Below, one piece after another: positions 48,101 to 54,928 of a stretch of DNA of 64,000 nucleotides. The position numbers and the translations under genes were made by a program. Position 1 is the first letter of the stretch; each line of letters starts with the position of its first letter. Source of the stretch: Muribaculaceae bacterium (lineage in GTDB: Bacteria > Bacteroidota > Bacteroidia > Bacteroidales > Muribaculaceae). The stretch spans positions 245,630 through 309,629 of the forward strand of contig JAFLTO010000001.1 in NCBI GenBank assembly GCA_022510425.1, in the 5' to 3' direction. The notes below the pieces were generated by a model. The model worked only from the letters and a program-made list of their open reading frames with translations. It ran no database searches and was not told the DNA's origin.

Positions 48101-48765
48101 GCAAGTATTCTTCCGGCATTGTCGGAAACAGTAGCCGATACAAGTATTGGTATAGGATTGTTCCTCTCCTTCATCACAGAGTTTGAGGCATCCAATGCTG
48201 CTTTGAGATTGAGTGTATCGAAAAAGGTCTCACATATCAGGAGGTCAGCTCCTCCTTCTATCAGACCTTCCGCCTGTTGCTTGTAGGCTTCGTAAAGTTC
48301 ATCATAGGTGATATTCCTTTTCAAAGGGTCAGTGATATCCGGACTCATGGAAGCCGAACGGTTTGTGGGACCCATGGAACCTCCCACAAAATGCAGTCCA
48401 TCCGGATTCTCTTTTTCAAATTCCTCTATGGCTTTCTTAGCCAATCGTGCTCCATCACGATTAAGTCTTTTCACCAATCCATCCAACTTCTCCAGGCCAT
48501 AATCTTTCATAGATATGGAATTGGAATTGAATGTGTTGGTGGTGATGATATTGGCACCGGCTTCCAAATAAGCCCTGTGAATCTTTTCTATGGCTGAAGG
48601 TTTTGTTAGATTCAAGATATCATTGAACCCTGCTATGGGTTGTGGATGGTTGAGGAATTCTCTGCCACGGAAATCCTCTTCTTTAAATCCATACTTTTGT
48701 ATCATTGTGCCCAATGCTCCATCGAGCACCAATATCCTTTCCTTCAAAACCTCCCTAAATTCCAT
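45154..48765 (-). CDS. metH: Cobalamin-dependent methionine synthase
   Basis: MetH transfers the methyl group of 5-methyltetrahydrofolate to homocysteine through cobalamin. The 1203-residue protein is complete (E. coli 1227). The order is a homocysteine domain with zinc ligands C246, C309 and C310 (GGCCGTTP), a pterin-binding domain (about 350-620), a cobalamin cap and Rossmann domain with the DVHDIG motif (755-760, lower ligand H757), and a reactivation domain with RPAWGYPMLPDQ near the end. It follows metF on the same strand after a 155-base gap full of hairpins. No cobalamin or SAM riboswitch was recognised upstream. Confidence 0.97.
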   Translation of the reverse strand: MEFREVLKERILVLDGALGTMIQKYGFKEEDFRGREFLNHPQPIAGFNDILNLTKPSAIEKIHRAYLEAGANIITTNTFNSNSISMKDYGLEKLDGLVKRLNRDGARLAKKAIEEFEKENPDGLHFVGGSMGPTNRSASMSPDITDPLKRNITYDELYEAYKQQAEGLIEGGADLLICETFFDTLNLKAALDASNSVMKERNNPIPILVSATVSDNAGRILAGQTLEAFVTSVSHYDNVAVIGLNCGFGPDRMKEYVKKIHSVNHHFTSCHPNAGLPDETGSYDVSPEEFRESISSLLNEGYINIVGGCCGTTPEFIKELSELAKDFPPGKPKAEEKALRLSGLDMLTVKEGFLTIGERCNVAGSAKFLRLIKEGQLEEAAEIAKAQIKKGAQVIDINMDDAMLDAEEEMVKFIRYILAEPDVAKVPFMIDSSKWNVIESALKNIQGKGIVNSLSLKEGEEIFIERARRVKELGFALVVMAFDERGQADTYERKVEICQRSYHLLTEKCGFAPEDIIFDVNIMTIGTGMKEHARYAIDFIDTVKWIKENLPGTRTSGGVSNLSFAFRGKNKLREYMHVIFLHHARKAGLDMAIINPAQNVPYESIPEDIRRVIEDLIFDRNEDALEKLIEFANEETAVKKTATAKPAVEAGDISIREVLIEDLIKGELLNLESHVATALDEMKDPVKIIEGPLLEGMKRVGDMFGEGKMFLPQVVKTARSMKRAVEILTPHIENSRKEATGKKAGKILIATVKGDVHDIGKNIVSTVLACNNYEIIDLGIMVPGEKIVEVAIKEKPDIICLSGLITPSLGEMSETARLLKQAGIDVPIMVGGAATSLLHTVLKIDPEYGGLVLHMGDASQNPIAASNLLNPSFKDEYLREVKSKYEELRSQSVTKEDILPYDKVLDIVRKEKRNDFEVEKPKCEIGTSLIIDIPLEEMVHLINWKMFFSAWKIPGKFIEEVLNCSDEKDRKKLIESLGDEDKAKAIEAVELHNIADEFLSVLLSSHSFDGKAAIRFEKAEGDEKNLTIGGKIFPMLRQQRDGSDFLSCSDLAGNSESYIGLFAVTAGRQIVKLAQNYEEQGDNYKSLILQTLADRIVEASAEWLQEYVSKNYWCVSLRPAWGYPMLPDQTLILQTQDFLPYEEIGISLTENGAMYPPASISGLYFSKAGAKYFMVGKIGEDQLGDYARRRGLETERVKGLLRQ

Positions 48766-48819
48766 CTCTTAATATTTTTTACCTACTCCCCCATCCCCAA
48801 TCCCCCTATCTTTGCTGTG

Positions 48820-48838
48820 ATGCGAACAGGGTTCGCAT
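48820..48838. repeat. 8-bp perfect hairpin, 3-base loop (unit 1 of a tandem pair)
   Basis: ATGCGAAC-AGG-GTTCGCAT. It directly follows CTTTGCTGTG (48810-48819), and the same ten bases precede the next hairpin 44 bases on. Confidence 0.8.
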
Positions 48839-48863
48839 ATCTATGAAGTTTGCCTTTGCTGTG

Positions 48864-48882
48864 TGGTGCACGGGGTGCACCA
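48864..48882. repeat. 8-bp perfect hairpin, 3-base loop (unit 2 of a tandem pair)
   Basis: TGGTGCAC-GGG-GTGCACCA, directly after a second copy of CTTTGCTGTG (48854-48863). The stem sequence differs wholly from unit 1 while architecture and leader are the same. C-rich runs (CCCCC-AATA-CCCC-AATA-CCCC) follow at 48888-48908. Confidence 0.8.
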
Positions 48883-48920
48883 AACATCCCCCAATACCCC
48901 AATACCCCATACTTCATCCC

Positions 48921-49892
48921 TTACTCAGTGGCGGAGCCACTGAATACCTCTTTCGCTATTCTATCCACACTCTCCGCAGCACTCATCGTATAGAAATGAA
49001 TCCCCGGCGCTCCGTTTTCCAATAGTTCCTTACATTGCTTTATCCCCCACTCTATTCCCACTTCCTTAACTTCACTGTCGGTCTTGCAATCCCTTACCTT
49101 TGCCGCCAATTCTTCAGGTATGTCAATCTTGAAGGTTTTGGGAAGAAGCGATAGATGGTGTTTCCTCGAGATTGGCTTGATACCCGGCAATATCGGTACA
49201 TTGATACCCGTTTCCCTGCATCTCTTCACAAAATCAAAATATTTCTGATTGTCAAAAAACATCTGAGAGATAAGATAATCGGCACCGTTCTCCACCTTCT
49301 GCTTCAGGTAATATAAATCAGAATCAAGATTGGGAGCCTCTTCATGTTTTTCCGGGTAACAGGCCATTCCGTATGAGAAAGGTGTCTCGATACCGTCGAT
49401 CCTGATATCGTTTATTCCAATACCTTTGTTGAAATCATTTATCTGCTTTTGCAGATCCGATGCATGGATATTATGGTTCTCAGGATCAACTTTTTCGGAA
49501 TTCTTGTTGTCCAAATCTCCGCGTATAAGAAAAAGATTATCTATGCCGAGAAAGTTAAGGTCCAGGAGAGCATATTCGGTCTCCTCCTTTGTGAAACCGG
49601 CACAGATGATATGAGGTACAGGTATCAGTCCGTATTTGTTCTGTATGGCGGCTGCCACTGCAACTGTCCCCGGACGTTTCACCACGCTCACTCTCTTATG
49701 GGTGCCATCAGGAAGAGGTTTATAGATATATTCGCTATGATGCGAAGTGATGTTAACAAATTTTGGATTGTATTTCGACAACTTGTCGATTATATCGTAA
49801 ACCTTGTAAATGCTGTTTCCTTTCAATGGAGGCAGTATCTCGATTGAAAAAATCGGCGAGGTCGACTCGTTTATAATGTCTATAATTTTCAT
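48921..49892 (-). CDS. metF: 5,10-methylenetetrahydrofolate reductase
   Basis: MetF reduces methylene-THF to methyl-THF with NADH and FAD, supplying the MetH co-substrate. The 323-residue TIM barrel starts with SPIFSIEILPPLKGNSIYKV (12-31) and shows the family blocks FVNITSHHSEY, PHIICAGFTKEETEYALLDL (93-112) and LISQMFFDNQKYFDFVKRCR (223-242). The last codons (SGSATE) are encoded by a perfect palindrome, so the C-terminal tail may be repeat-derived. It is followed downstream by metH. A minus-strand -7 box lies 20 bases before the ATG. Confidence 0.95.
   Translation of the reverse strand: MKIIDIINESTSPIFSIEILPPLKGNSIYKVYDIIDKLSKYNPKFVNITSHHSEYIYKPLPDGTHKRVSVVKRPGTVAVAAAIQNKYGLIPVPHIICAGFTKEETEYALLDLNFLGIDNLFLIRGDLDNKNSEKVDPENHNIHASDLQKQINDFNKGIGINDIRIDGIETPFSYGMACYPEKHEEAPNLDSDLYYLKQKVENGADYLISQMFFDNQKYFDFVKRCRETGINVPILPGIKPISRKHHLSLLPKTFKIDIPEELAAKVRDCKTDSEVKEVGIEWGIKQCKELLENGAPGIHFYTMSAAESVDRIAKEVFSGSATE
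48925..48943. repeat. 8-bp perfect hairpin, 3-base loop, inside the metF 3' end
   Basis: TCAGTGGC-GGA-GCCACTGA overlaps the last seven codons of metF. Same geometry as the two hairpins at 48820 and 48864; its GCCACT/GTGGC words recur at 52823 and 58178. Confidence 0.8.
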
Positions 49893-49911
49893 TCTAAATG
49901 TTTTAACGATG

Positions 49912-49919
49912 CAAAATTA
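49912..49919 (-). promoter_or_regulatory. -7 box (TAATTTTG on minus strand) for metF
   Basis: Reads TAATTTTG on the minus strand, a perfect match 20 bases before the metF ATG. No TTTG at the usual distance. A plus-strand TAATTTCG at 49983-49990 could serve the divergent GH95 gene. Confidence 0.45.
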
Positions 49920-50009
49920 ATCATAATTCCACAAAGAAGTCTTTAACTTAAGCACTTTTACGAAAAATAGATAAAAAATTAGTAATTTCGTGATAAATAT
50001 GAAATATCC

Positions 50010-52373
50010 ATGAAACAACTTGCCATATTCCTCCTAAGCTCTCCTCTTTTTCTTCACGCAGCAGGTTTTACTGTAAGTCCTACAAAAACTTTATGGTATC
50101 AATCCCCGGCTAAAATCTGGGAAGAGACCTTGCCCTTGGGTGATGGTCGCTTAGGTATGATGCCCGACGGAGGTATCGTTGATGAAAAGATTGTTCTCAA
50201 CGAAATCTCCATGTGGAGCGGAAGCGAGTTTGACTATTCCAATCCCGAAGCTTCAAAGACTTTACCTGAAATCAGGGAACTGCTAAAGCAAGGTAAGAAC
50301 AAAGAAGCCCAGGAAGTTATGTACGAACATTTCGTTCCAAAAAAAGTTGACGGAGGTGCATATGGAGCTTATCAAATGTTAGGCGACCTTGATATTAAGT
50401 ACGATTATGGCACCGATGATACCAATCCAGTGGAATATACCAGGGGTTTGGAATTAGACAGCGCTGTTTCCTGGACTAAGTTCACACTCCCCGATGGAAT
50501 AACTTATACGCGTGAATATTCCGTTCCAAGGGGTCAGGAAGGAATGTTAGTGAGACTCTCAGCCTCCCGACCCGGTAAAATTAATTTTTCATACACTGTT
50601 TCACGTCCTGAAAGGGGCAAAGTAACCTCTCCGGCTTTCGGAATACTTCAACTTTCCGGAGAACTGTATAGCGGTCAAGAAAATGCGCCCGGCATGAAAT
50701 ATTGTGCAGAAACAGGTGTAAAAGCTTCCGGCAAAGATTCAAAAATCGAAATGCAAGGTGATTCAGTGATAAAAGTAATTGATGCGGATGAAGCCTGGAT
50801 CGCTGTCGCTGCTGCCACCTCTTTCTTCTATCCTGAAAATTATGTAGAAGAAACCCGACACAACCTTGACAAAATCCTTTCTAACCCTGATTTGGCTTTC
50901 CGGAACGGCAAGGAGGAGCATGCTCGGCTTATGAACCGGGCTGAGGTGACGTTTGAATCTAATGAGAACTCTTTGCTTCCTACCGATCTAAGAATCAAGG
51001 CTTTTCAAACTGATGACTCGGACACGGATCTTGCCGCCCTCTATTATAATTATGGCAGGTATCTTCTCATATCTTCCACTCAGGTGGGAGGCTTACCTCC
51101 GAATCTTCAAGGACTCTGGGCCAATGGGGTATCAACACCTTGGAACGGCGACTACCACACTAATATCAATGTGCAGATGAATCATTGGCCGGTAGAAGCC
51201 GGTAACCTCTCGGAACTTCATCTTCCGTTGGCTGAACTCACGGCAAGAGCCGTGCCTTCCGGTGAACGTTCGGCCAAGGCTTTCTATGGTGATGATGCCG
51301 AGGGTTGGGTTATGCATATGATGACTAATGTATGGAATTACACAGAGCCCGGTGAAAATCCTTCCTGGGGTGCTACCAACACCGGGGGTGCTTGGCTTTG
51401 CGAACATCTGTGGGACCATTATGACTTCACTGGCGACAGGGAATTTCTCGAAAAATATTATCCCGTGATGAAAGGCGCCGCTCTTTTCTTCTATTCCACA
51501 ATGATAGAGGAACCCAAAAACGGTTGGCTTGTCACTGCCCCCAGTTCTTCGCCGGAAAATGAATTCTACCTCGATGGTGACCATTCCAATCCGATAAGTG
51601 TGTGTATGGCTCCAGCTATGGATACTCAGATTATCAGTGAACTATGGAAAAATGTAATCAAGACGGCACAGATCCTTGAATTGGAAGATGAGGATATCCC
51701 GGTACTTGAAGCTGCCTTGCTTAAACTGCCACCTATGCAGATCGACAGTCAAGGAAGACTTATGGAATGGCTCGAGGAATATGAGGAGGTTGACCCTCAT
51801 CATCGCCATGTGAGTCACTTATATGGCCTCTATCCGGGGTACAGTTTATCACCGGAAAAAACACCGGAACTTATGGATGCGGCAAGAAAGGCTCTTGACG
51901 TGAGAGGCGATGAAGGAACAGGTTGGTCAAGAGCCTGGAAGATAAATTTCCATGCGAGACTGCTTGATGGCAATAGGGCTTGGAAAGTTTTCAAAGGACT
52001 CTTGCAACCGGCTATTGATGAGGAAACCGGTCGAAGAAGAGCCGGGACTTTCCCTAATCTCTTCTGCTCTCATCCACCATTCCAGATCGACGGCAATTTC
52101 GGAGCCACCGCAGGTATCAGTGAAATGCTCGTGCAGAGTCACGACGGATATATCAACTTGCTCCCTTCACTGCCCTCCGCATTGGGAAACGGGAGTCTGA
52201 AAGGATTCAAGACAAGAGGCGGCAATGAAATCGATCTTGTTTGGGAAAACGGACTTCCGGTGAATATAAAGATCAAGGGGGGCTATAAGGAAGACGTAAC
52301 TCTCAAGCTTCCCGATGGCCAACTCATCCCCCTCACCATTCCGACAGGAGAAGTGCTTGAACTTTCCTTCTAA
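50010..52373 (+). CDS. GH95 alpha-L-fucosidase/alpha-L-galactosidase
   Basis: An exported 787-residue inverting glycosidase with a signal peptide in residues 1-19. The order is an N-terminal beta domain ([20 protein letters not shown] at about 29-48), then an (alpha/alpha)6 barrel with the GH95 signature [17 protein letters not shown] (about 380-396), which holds the Asn pair that activates water, and a C-terminal beta domain. It releases terminal fucose or galactose from plant or host glycans. It stands alone between metF and the repeat-rich gap, with no other glycan gene next to it. Confidence 0.92.
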   Translation: MKQLAIFLLSSPLFLHAAGFTVSPTKTLWYQSPAKIWEETLPLGDGRLGMMPDGGIVDEKIVLNEISMWSGSEFDYSNPEASKTLPEIRELLKQGKNKEAQEVMYEHFVPKKVDGGAYGAYQMLGDLDIKYDYGTDDTNPVEYTRGLELDSAVSWTKFTLPDGITYTREYSVPRGQEGMLVRLSASRPGKINFSYTVSRPERGKVTSPAFGILQLSGELYSGQENAPGMKYCAETGVKASGKDSKIEMQGDSVIKVIDADEAWIAVAAATSFFYPENYVEETRHNLDKILSNPDLAFRNGKEEHARLMNRAEVTFESNENSLLPTDLRIKAFQTDDSDTDLAALYYNYGRYLLISSTQVGGLPPNLQGLWANGVSTPWNGDYHTNINVQMNHWPVEAGNLSELHLPLAELTARAVPSGERSAKAFYGDDAEGWVMHMMTNVWNYTEPGENPSWGATNTGGAWLCEHLWDHYDFTGDREFLEKYYPVMKGAALFFYSTMIEEPKNGWLVTAPSSSPENEFYLDGDHSNPISVCMAPAMDTQIISELWKNVIKTAQILELEDEDIPVLEAALLKLPPMQIDSQGRLMEWLEEYEEVDPHHRHVSHLYGLYPGYSLSPEKTPELMDAARKALDVRGDEGTGWSRAWKINFHARLLDGNRAWKVFKGLLQPAIDEETGRRRAGTFPNLFCSHPPFQIDGNFGATAGISEMLVQSHDGYINLLPSLPSALGNGSLKGFKTRGGNEIDLVWENGLPVNIKIKGGYKEDVTLKLPDGQLIPLTIPTGEVLELSF

Positions 52374-52375
52374 AA

Positions 52376-52463
52376 GGAAAGGAAACATCCCTGTTTCCTC
52401 ATAAGGAAAGGAAACTTTCCAGTTTCCTTAAAACGGGAAGTAAACATCCTTGTTTCCTCATCC
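52376..52463. repeat. Three tandem 29/30-base palindromic units
   Basis: Units start at 52376, 52405 and 52435. Each has the form GGAAAGGAAAC-N6-GTTTCC(T), with loops ATCCCT, TTTCCA and ATCCTT; the third unit has substitutions in the left arm. The middle unit (52405-52434) is identical over 30 bases to 63844-63873. In that unit GGAAAG-GAAA-CTTTCC and AAGGAAAC-TTTCCA-GTTTCCTT are alternative stems. Confidence 0.85.
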
Positions 52464-52488
52464 CTCATCCTTATCCCTTATACCTTAC
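52459..52488. repeat. CCCTCATCC/CCCTTATCC microsatellite, left of the DUF6922-like gene
   Basis: Degenerate repeat of TCATCCC and TTATCCC words. The same words recur on the other side of the small gene at 52780-52806. Confidence 0.6.
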
Positions 52489-52533
52489 CTATAAAATTCT
52501 CTGAATTTTTCTCCCAATTTCAGAGAATTTTCA

Positions 52534-52541
52534 TATATTTG
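52534..52541 (+). promoter_or_regulatory. -7 box (TATATTTG) for the DUF6922-like gene
   Basis: Perfect TAnnTTTG 32 bases before the ATG at 52573, with TTTC 22 bases upstream. Supports the small gene as transcribed. Confidence 0.55.
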
Positions 52542-52572
52542 CAGTTGGAAGTGGAAATCCCCAACATCGCTT

Positions 52573-52776
52573 ATGAGTTATTCTAATATAACATATTTAC
52601 CGAAGGTGCGTCCTATATTATTTTGGGATACAGACTTTTACAAAATAGATTGGGAAAGACAGAAATCCGCAGTTATTAAAAGAATTAAAGAGAGAGGTAA
52701 CGCAGAGGAAAAAAAAGAAATCGCTAATTTCTACAACATTAACCCCGAGGACACCGTGAATTCATTTACAAAGTAA
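52573..52776 (+). CDS. DUF6922-like small protein
   Basis: A 67-residue protein with the pattern RPILFWDTDFYKIDWERQKS followed by AVIKRIKERGNAEEKKEIANF, which I recognise as the DUF6922 type of small Bacteroidetes proteins. These are often found next to nucleotidyltransferase-type toxin genes, but none is here. It has its own promoter box and is bracketed by hairpin and microsatellite repeats. Function unknown; a solitary antitoxin-like remnant is one possibility. Confidence 0.6.
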   Translation: MSYSNITYLPKVRPILFWDTDFYKIDWERQKSAVIKRIKERGNAEEKKEIANFYNINPEDTVNSFTK

Positions 52777-52779
52777 AAT

Positions 52780-52806
52780 CCCCTTATCCCTTATCCCTCA
52801 TCCTAC
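52780..52806. repeat. CCCTTATCC microsatellite, right of the DUF6922-like gene
   Basis: CCCC-TTA-TCCC-TTA-TCCC-TCA-TCC; its minus strand carries four G runs spaced by 3-4 bases, though the last run is only GG. Confidence 0.6.
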
Positions 52807-52822
52807 CTCGAGACTGGTATTT

Positions 52823-52853
52823 AGCCACTCCGAGGCTTCCTGTTTCCTTAAAA
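52823..52853. repeat. AGCCAC-TCC-GAGGCT imperfect hairpin plus half of the 30-base unit
   Basis: The hairpin (52823-52837, one A-A mismatch) is preceded by CTGGTATTT; a near copy with CTGGTATAT and a perfect stem is at 58169-58192. GTTTCCTTAAAA (52842-52853), the right half of the 30-base palindromic unit, follows directly and overlaps the pilin gene end. Confidence 0.65.
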
Positions 52854-54782
52854 TGTGAATGACTGTTGCCTCTTCCCCCATGATTTTATGTTTATTGAAA
52901 CATCGATATAATGTTCATCCGGCATATCGTCAGTGTCATCATCAGTTAGATCCGGGAATTGCTTCGGAGAACCGAGATTTTTTATTGATTTTACTTGAAT
53001 TTCATACCAGTTATTTCTAAGGACTCCATACCGACCGAGATGAGAGTCATTATATAAAGCTATTTTGGTGCTACCATCATCCTTTGTTTTAGTTTGTGTT
53101 TCATCCCAAGCAGCCCCTTGGTTATCTGAGAAATGACGGATTCTTACAACATAATTTACCCAACAATTGAAATAATATGCTATCTCTTCCGTTTCTATAT
53201 CATTTATTCCTATTGCCGGAGCAAGTTGTTTCCACTGGTCTTTGGTTATTTCAGAAGAGACAGAAAGTAATTCATTAATTTTATAATAACCACCCAGTTC
53301 TGCTTTATTCCTGTCATTTTTATATTTAGAATTGATATCAAATGTCGCTTCAATTCCCAATTCTTTAGCTTTTGCTTGCAGGGCACGTCTGATATGACTT
53401 AAATCCCATAGTTTTAGATTCTTTCCTGTGCCGGTAGTGAAAAATCCGTTTTCATCAAAATCATTACCATTAGGGTTAGACTCAGAATGGATTGCATTTT
53501 GCTTGTTGGTATCTTCACGTTTGTTATCATTATTCCATAAATAATCTTTATATTCATTATCGAATTTTAACTGTAGATTTCTTGGTTTATTATCATCACT
53601 ACCCCACCAATTCATTTTACATCTTATTATGGCTCTTGTGGTTTGTCCTTGAAGCATGTAATTGTAATCCATTGTGTTTTCAAGGCAATATAAGGGACTT
53701 CCTACACCATTATTAGGAGGGAGATAGGGAGGTACTCCATCTTTCCCACTCGAAGAAAAATTTCCTTTGGTTTTTTCTTGGTCATAATTTGGATCAATAG
53801 CCCAATAGATTTGATCATAAGTTTCATTTTTGGAATGGAATCGGTTGTTTTCTTCATTCATTGACCAAATATTTTTCGCTAATCCCTCTATTTTCTGAAC
53901 CGGATAGGTTTCAGTGTTTATAACATCTAAAAGTAGATTTGCAAGGTTTATTTGAAATGCTAAATTTTCATTTATTTGCACTATTTTTTTTATTTCCGTA
54001 GATTCTGCAATTGTCACTTTAGCGACATTCCTCTGAACAAAGATTTTTGTTTTACATTCATAACTATCATCAAATTCTCCATATTGGATATCATCCGGAT
54101 TTATTTGGACCAAGGTTGTTGGTGTATAGGGATAGGGATCTTCGGAAGAATGATTTGCTTGTCCTGTGGCGTTAACCATGGTAATTAATTTCTTATGGTG
54201 ACCTGCTTCCTTATATATATCATATAACAGAGAGATACTTTTATTCATTGTTACATCTTTTTGAGGAGAAGAAGCCCAATCACCAAATGTTTGTTTAATA
54301 CTTGGAGGAGTTATGTCGAAAGGATTTAAAATCACCAAGGCATAATAGGTGTTATCCTGGTTAAAATCAAAATCTTCTAATTCAATATTTTTATAATAAA
54401 GAGATTTGACTACAGGATCCTCATAAATAGCATTTTCTGGTTCAATTGGATTTAGGAGATTCCCGGAACTTACACAAATAGCCGATGCTTCCTGTTTATC
54501 TTCAGCTTCCTGGAATATATATATTTTACCATTTAGAACGAACTTTTCAAGGTCTTCATAATCTAATTCTCTATAATTTTGCCCATCAAATGGGTCACTA
54601 GAATCTGAAGCTCTGGTGGCTATAATTCCGTCGGAATTACCGCAACTTATCGAAAGGTAAACTTTGCCGGAATTGGTGACAGAGGGAGTTTGTTCCTGCG
54701 TAGTTTCAGGAATAAGGTCCGTATCTTTACAAGATATGAATATGAATATCAAGGATATAAAAAGAAGGTATCTCATTTTCAT
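52848..54782 (-). CDS. Mfa1/FimA-like type V pilin lipoprotein
   Basis: This 644-residue lipoprotein is exported with lipobox cysteine C18 (IFISC). An ATR-A site at R57 resembles the arginine-protease maturation site of type V pilins. The C-terminal block LGRYGVLRNNWYEIQVKSIK, followed by an acidic loop and INIKSWGKRQQSFTF, is shared with the two other pilins of this locus. After cleavage, the freed groove would accept the donor strand of the next subunit. By order it is the most distal gene of the locus and may be a tip or accessory subunit. It has its own promoter box 70 bases upstream. Confidence 0.83.
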   Translation of the reverse strand: MKMRYLLFISLIFIFISCKDTDLIPETTQEQTPSVTNSGKVYLSISCGNSDGIIATRASDSSDPFDGQNYRELDYEDLEKFVLNGKIYIFQEAEDKQEASAICVSSGNLLNPIEPENAIYEDPVVKSLYYKNIELEDFDFNQDNTYYALVILNPFDITPPSIKQTFGDWASSPQKDVTMNKSISLLYDIYKEAGHHKKLITMVNATGQANHSSEDPYPYTPTTLVQINPDDIQYGEFDDSYECKTKIFVQRNVAKVTIAESTEIKKIVQINENLAFQINLANLLLDVINTETYPVQKIEGLAKNIWSMNEENNRFHSKNETYDQIYWAIDPNYDQEKTKGNFSSSGKDGVPPYLPPNNGVGSPLYCLENTMDYNYMLQGQTTRAIIRCKMNWWGSDDNKPRNLQLKFDNEYKDYLWNNDNKREDTNKQNAIHSESNPNGNDFDENGFFTTGTGKNLKLWDLSHIRRALQAKAKELGIEATFDINSKYKNDRNKAELGGYYKINELLSVSSEITKDQWKQLAPAIGINDIETEEIAYYFNCWVNYVVRIRHFSDNQGAAWDETQTKTKDDGSTKIALYNDSHLGRYGVLRNNWYEIQVKSIKNLGSPKQFPDLTDDDTDDMPDEHYIDVSINIKSWGKRQQSFTF

Positions 54783-54851
54783 TGGTATGGATATTGGATT
54801 AGGAAAATAAATAAGAAGGAGAGTTGATCATATCTATTAGCTTTTAAACTT

Positions 54852-54883
54852 CAAATATAATCAAAAATCCCCAACAAAACAAC
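54852..54883 (-). promoter_or_regulatory. Promoter (GTTG-N20-TATATTTG) for the distal pilin gene
   Basis: On the minus strand a perfect TAnnTTTG box (54852-54859) follows GTTG (54880-54883) after 20 bases. It lies in the 146-base gap between two pilin genes. A 6-bp hairpin CAACCT-TGGAG-AGGTTG at 54901-54917 sits just after the preceding stop codon. Confidence 0.55.
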
Positions 54884-54928
54884 TAAAAAGAAGGGAAACT
54901 CAACCTTGGAGAGGTTGAAGGAGGGGGA

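Noticed and set aside
45288..48846. Many plus-strand open frames opposite metH
   Set aside because: They are antisense shadows of a highly conserved gene, without start context or family resemblance.
48766..48920. Cobalamin or SAM riboswitch ahead of metH
   Set aside because: The gap holds short independent hairpins and C-rich tracts, with none of the conserved riboswitch boxes recognised.
52376..52463. CRISPR-like array of palindromic repeats with 29-30 base period
   Set aside because: There is no spacer: only a 6-base loop varies, the units are contiguous, there are only three copies, and no cas gene is near.
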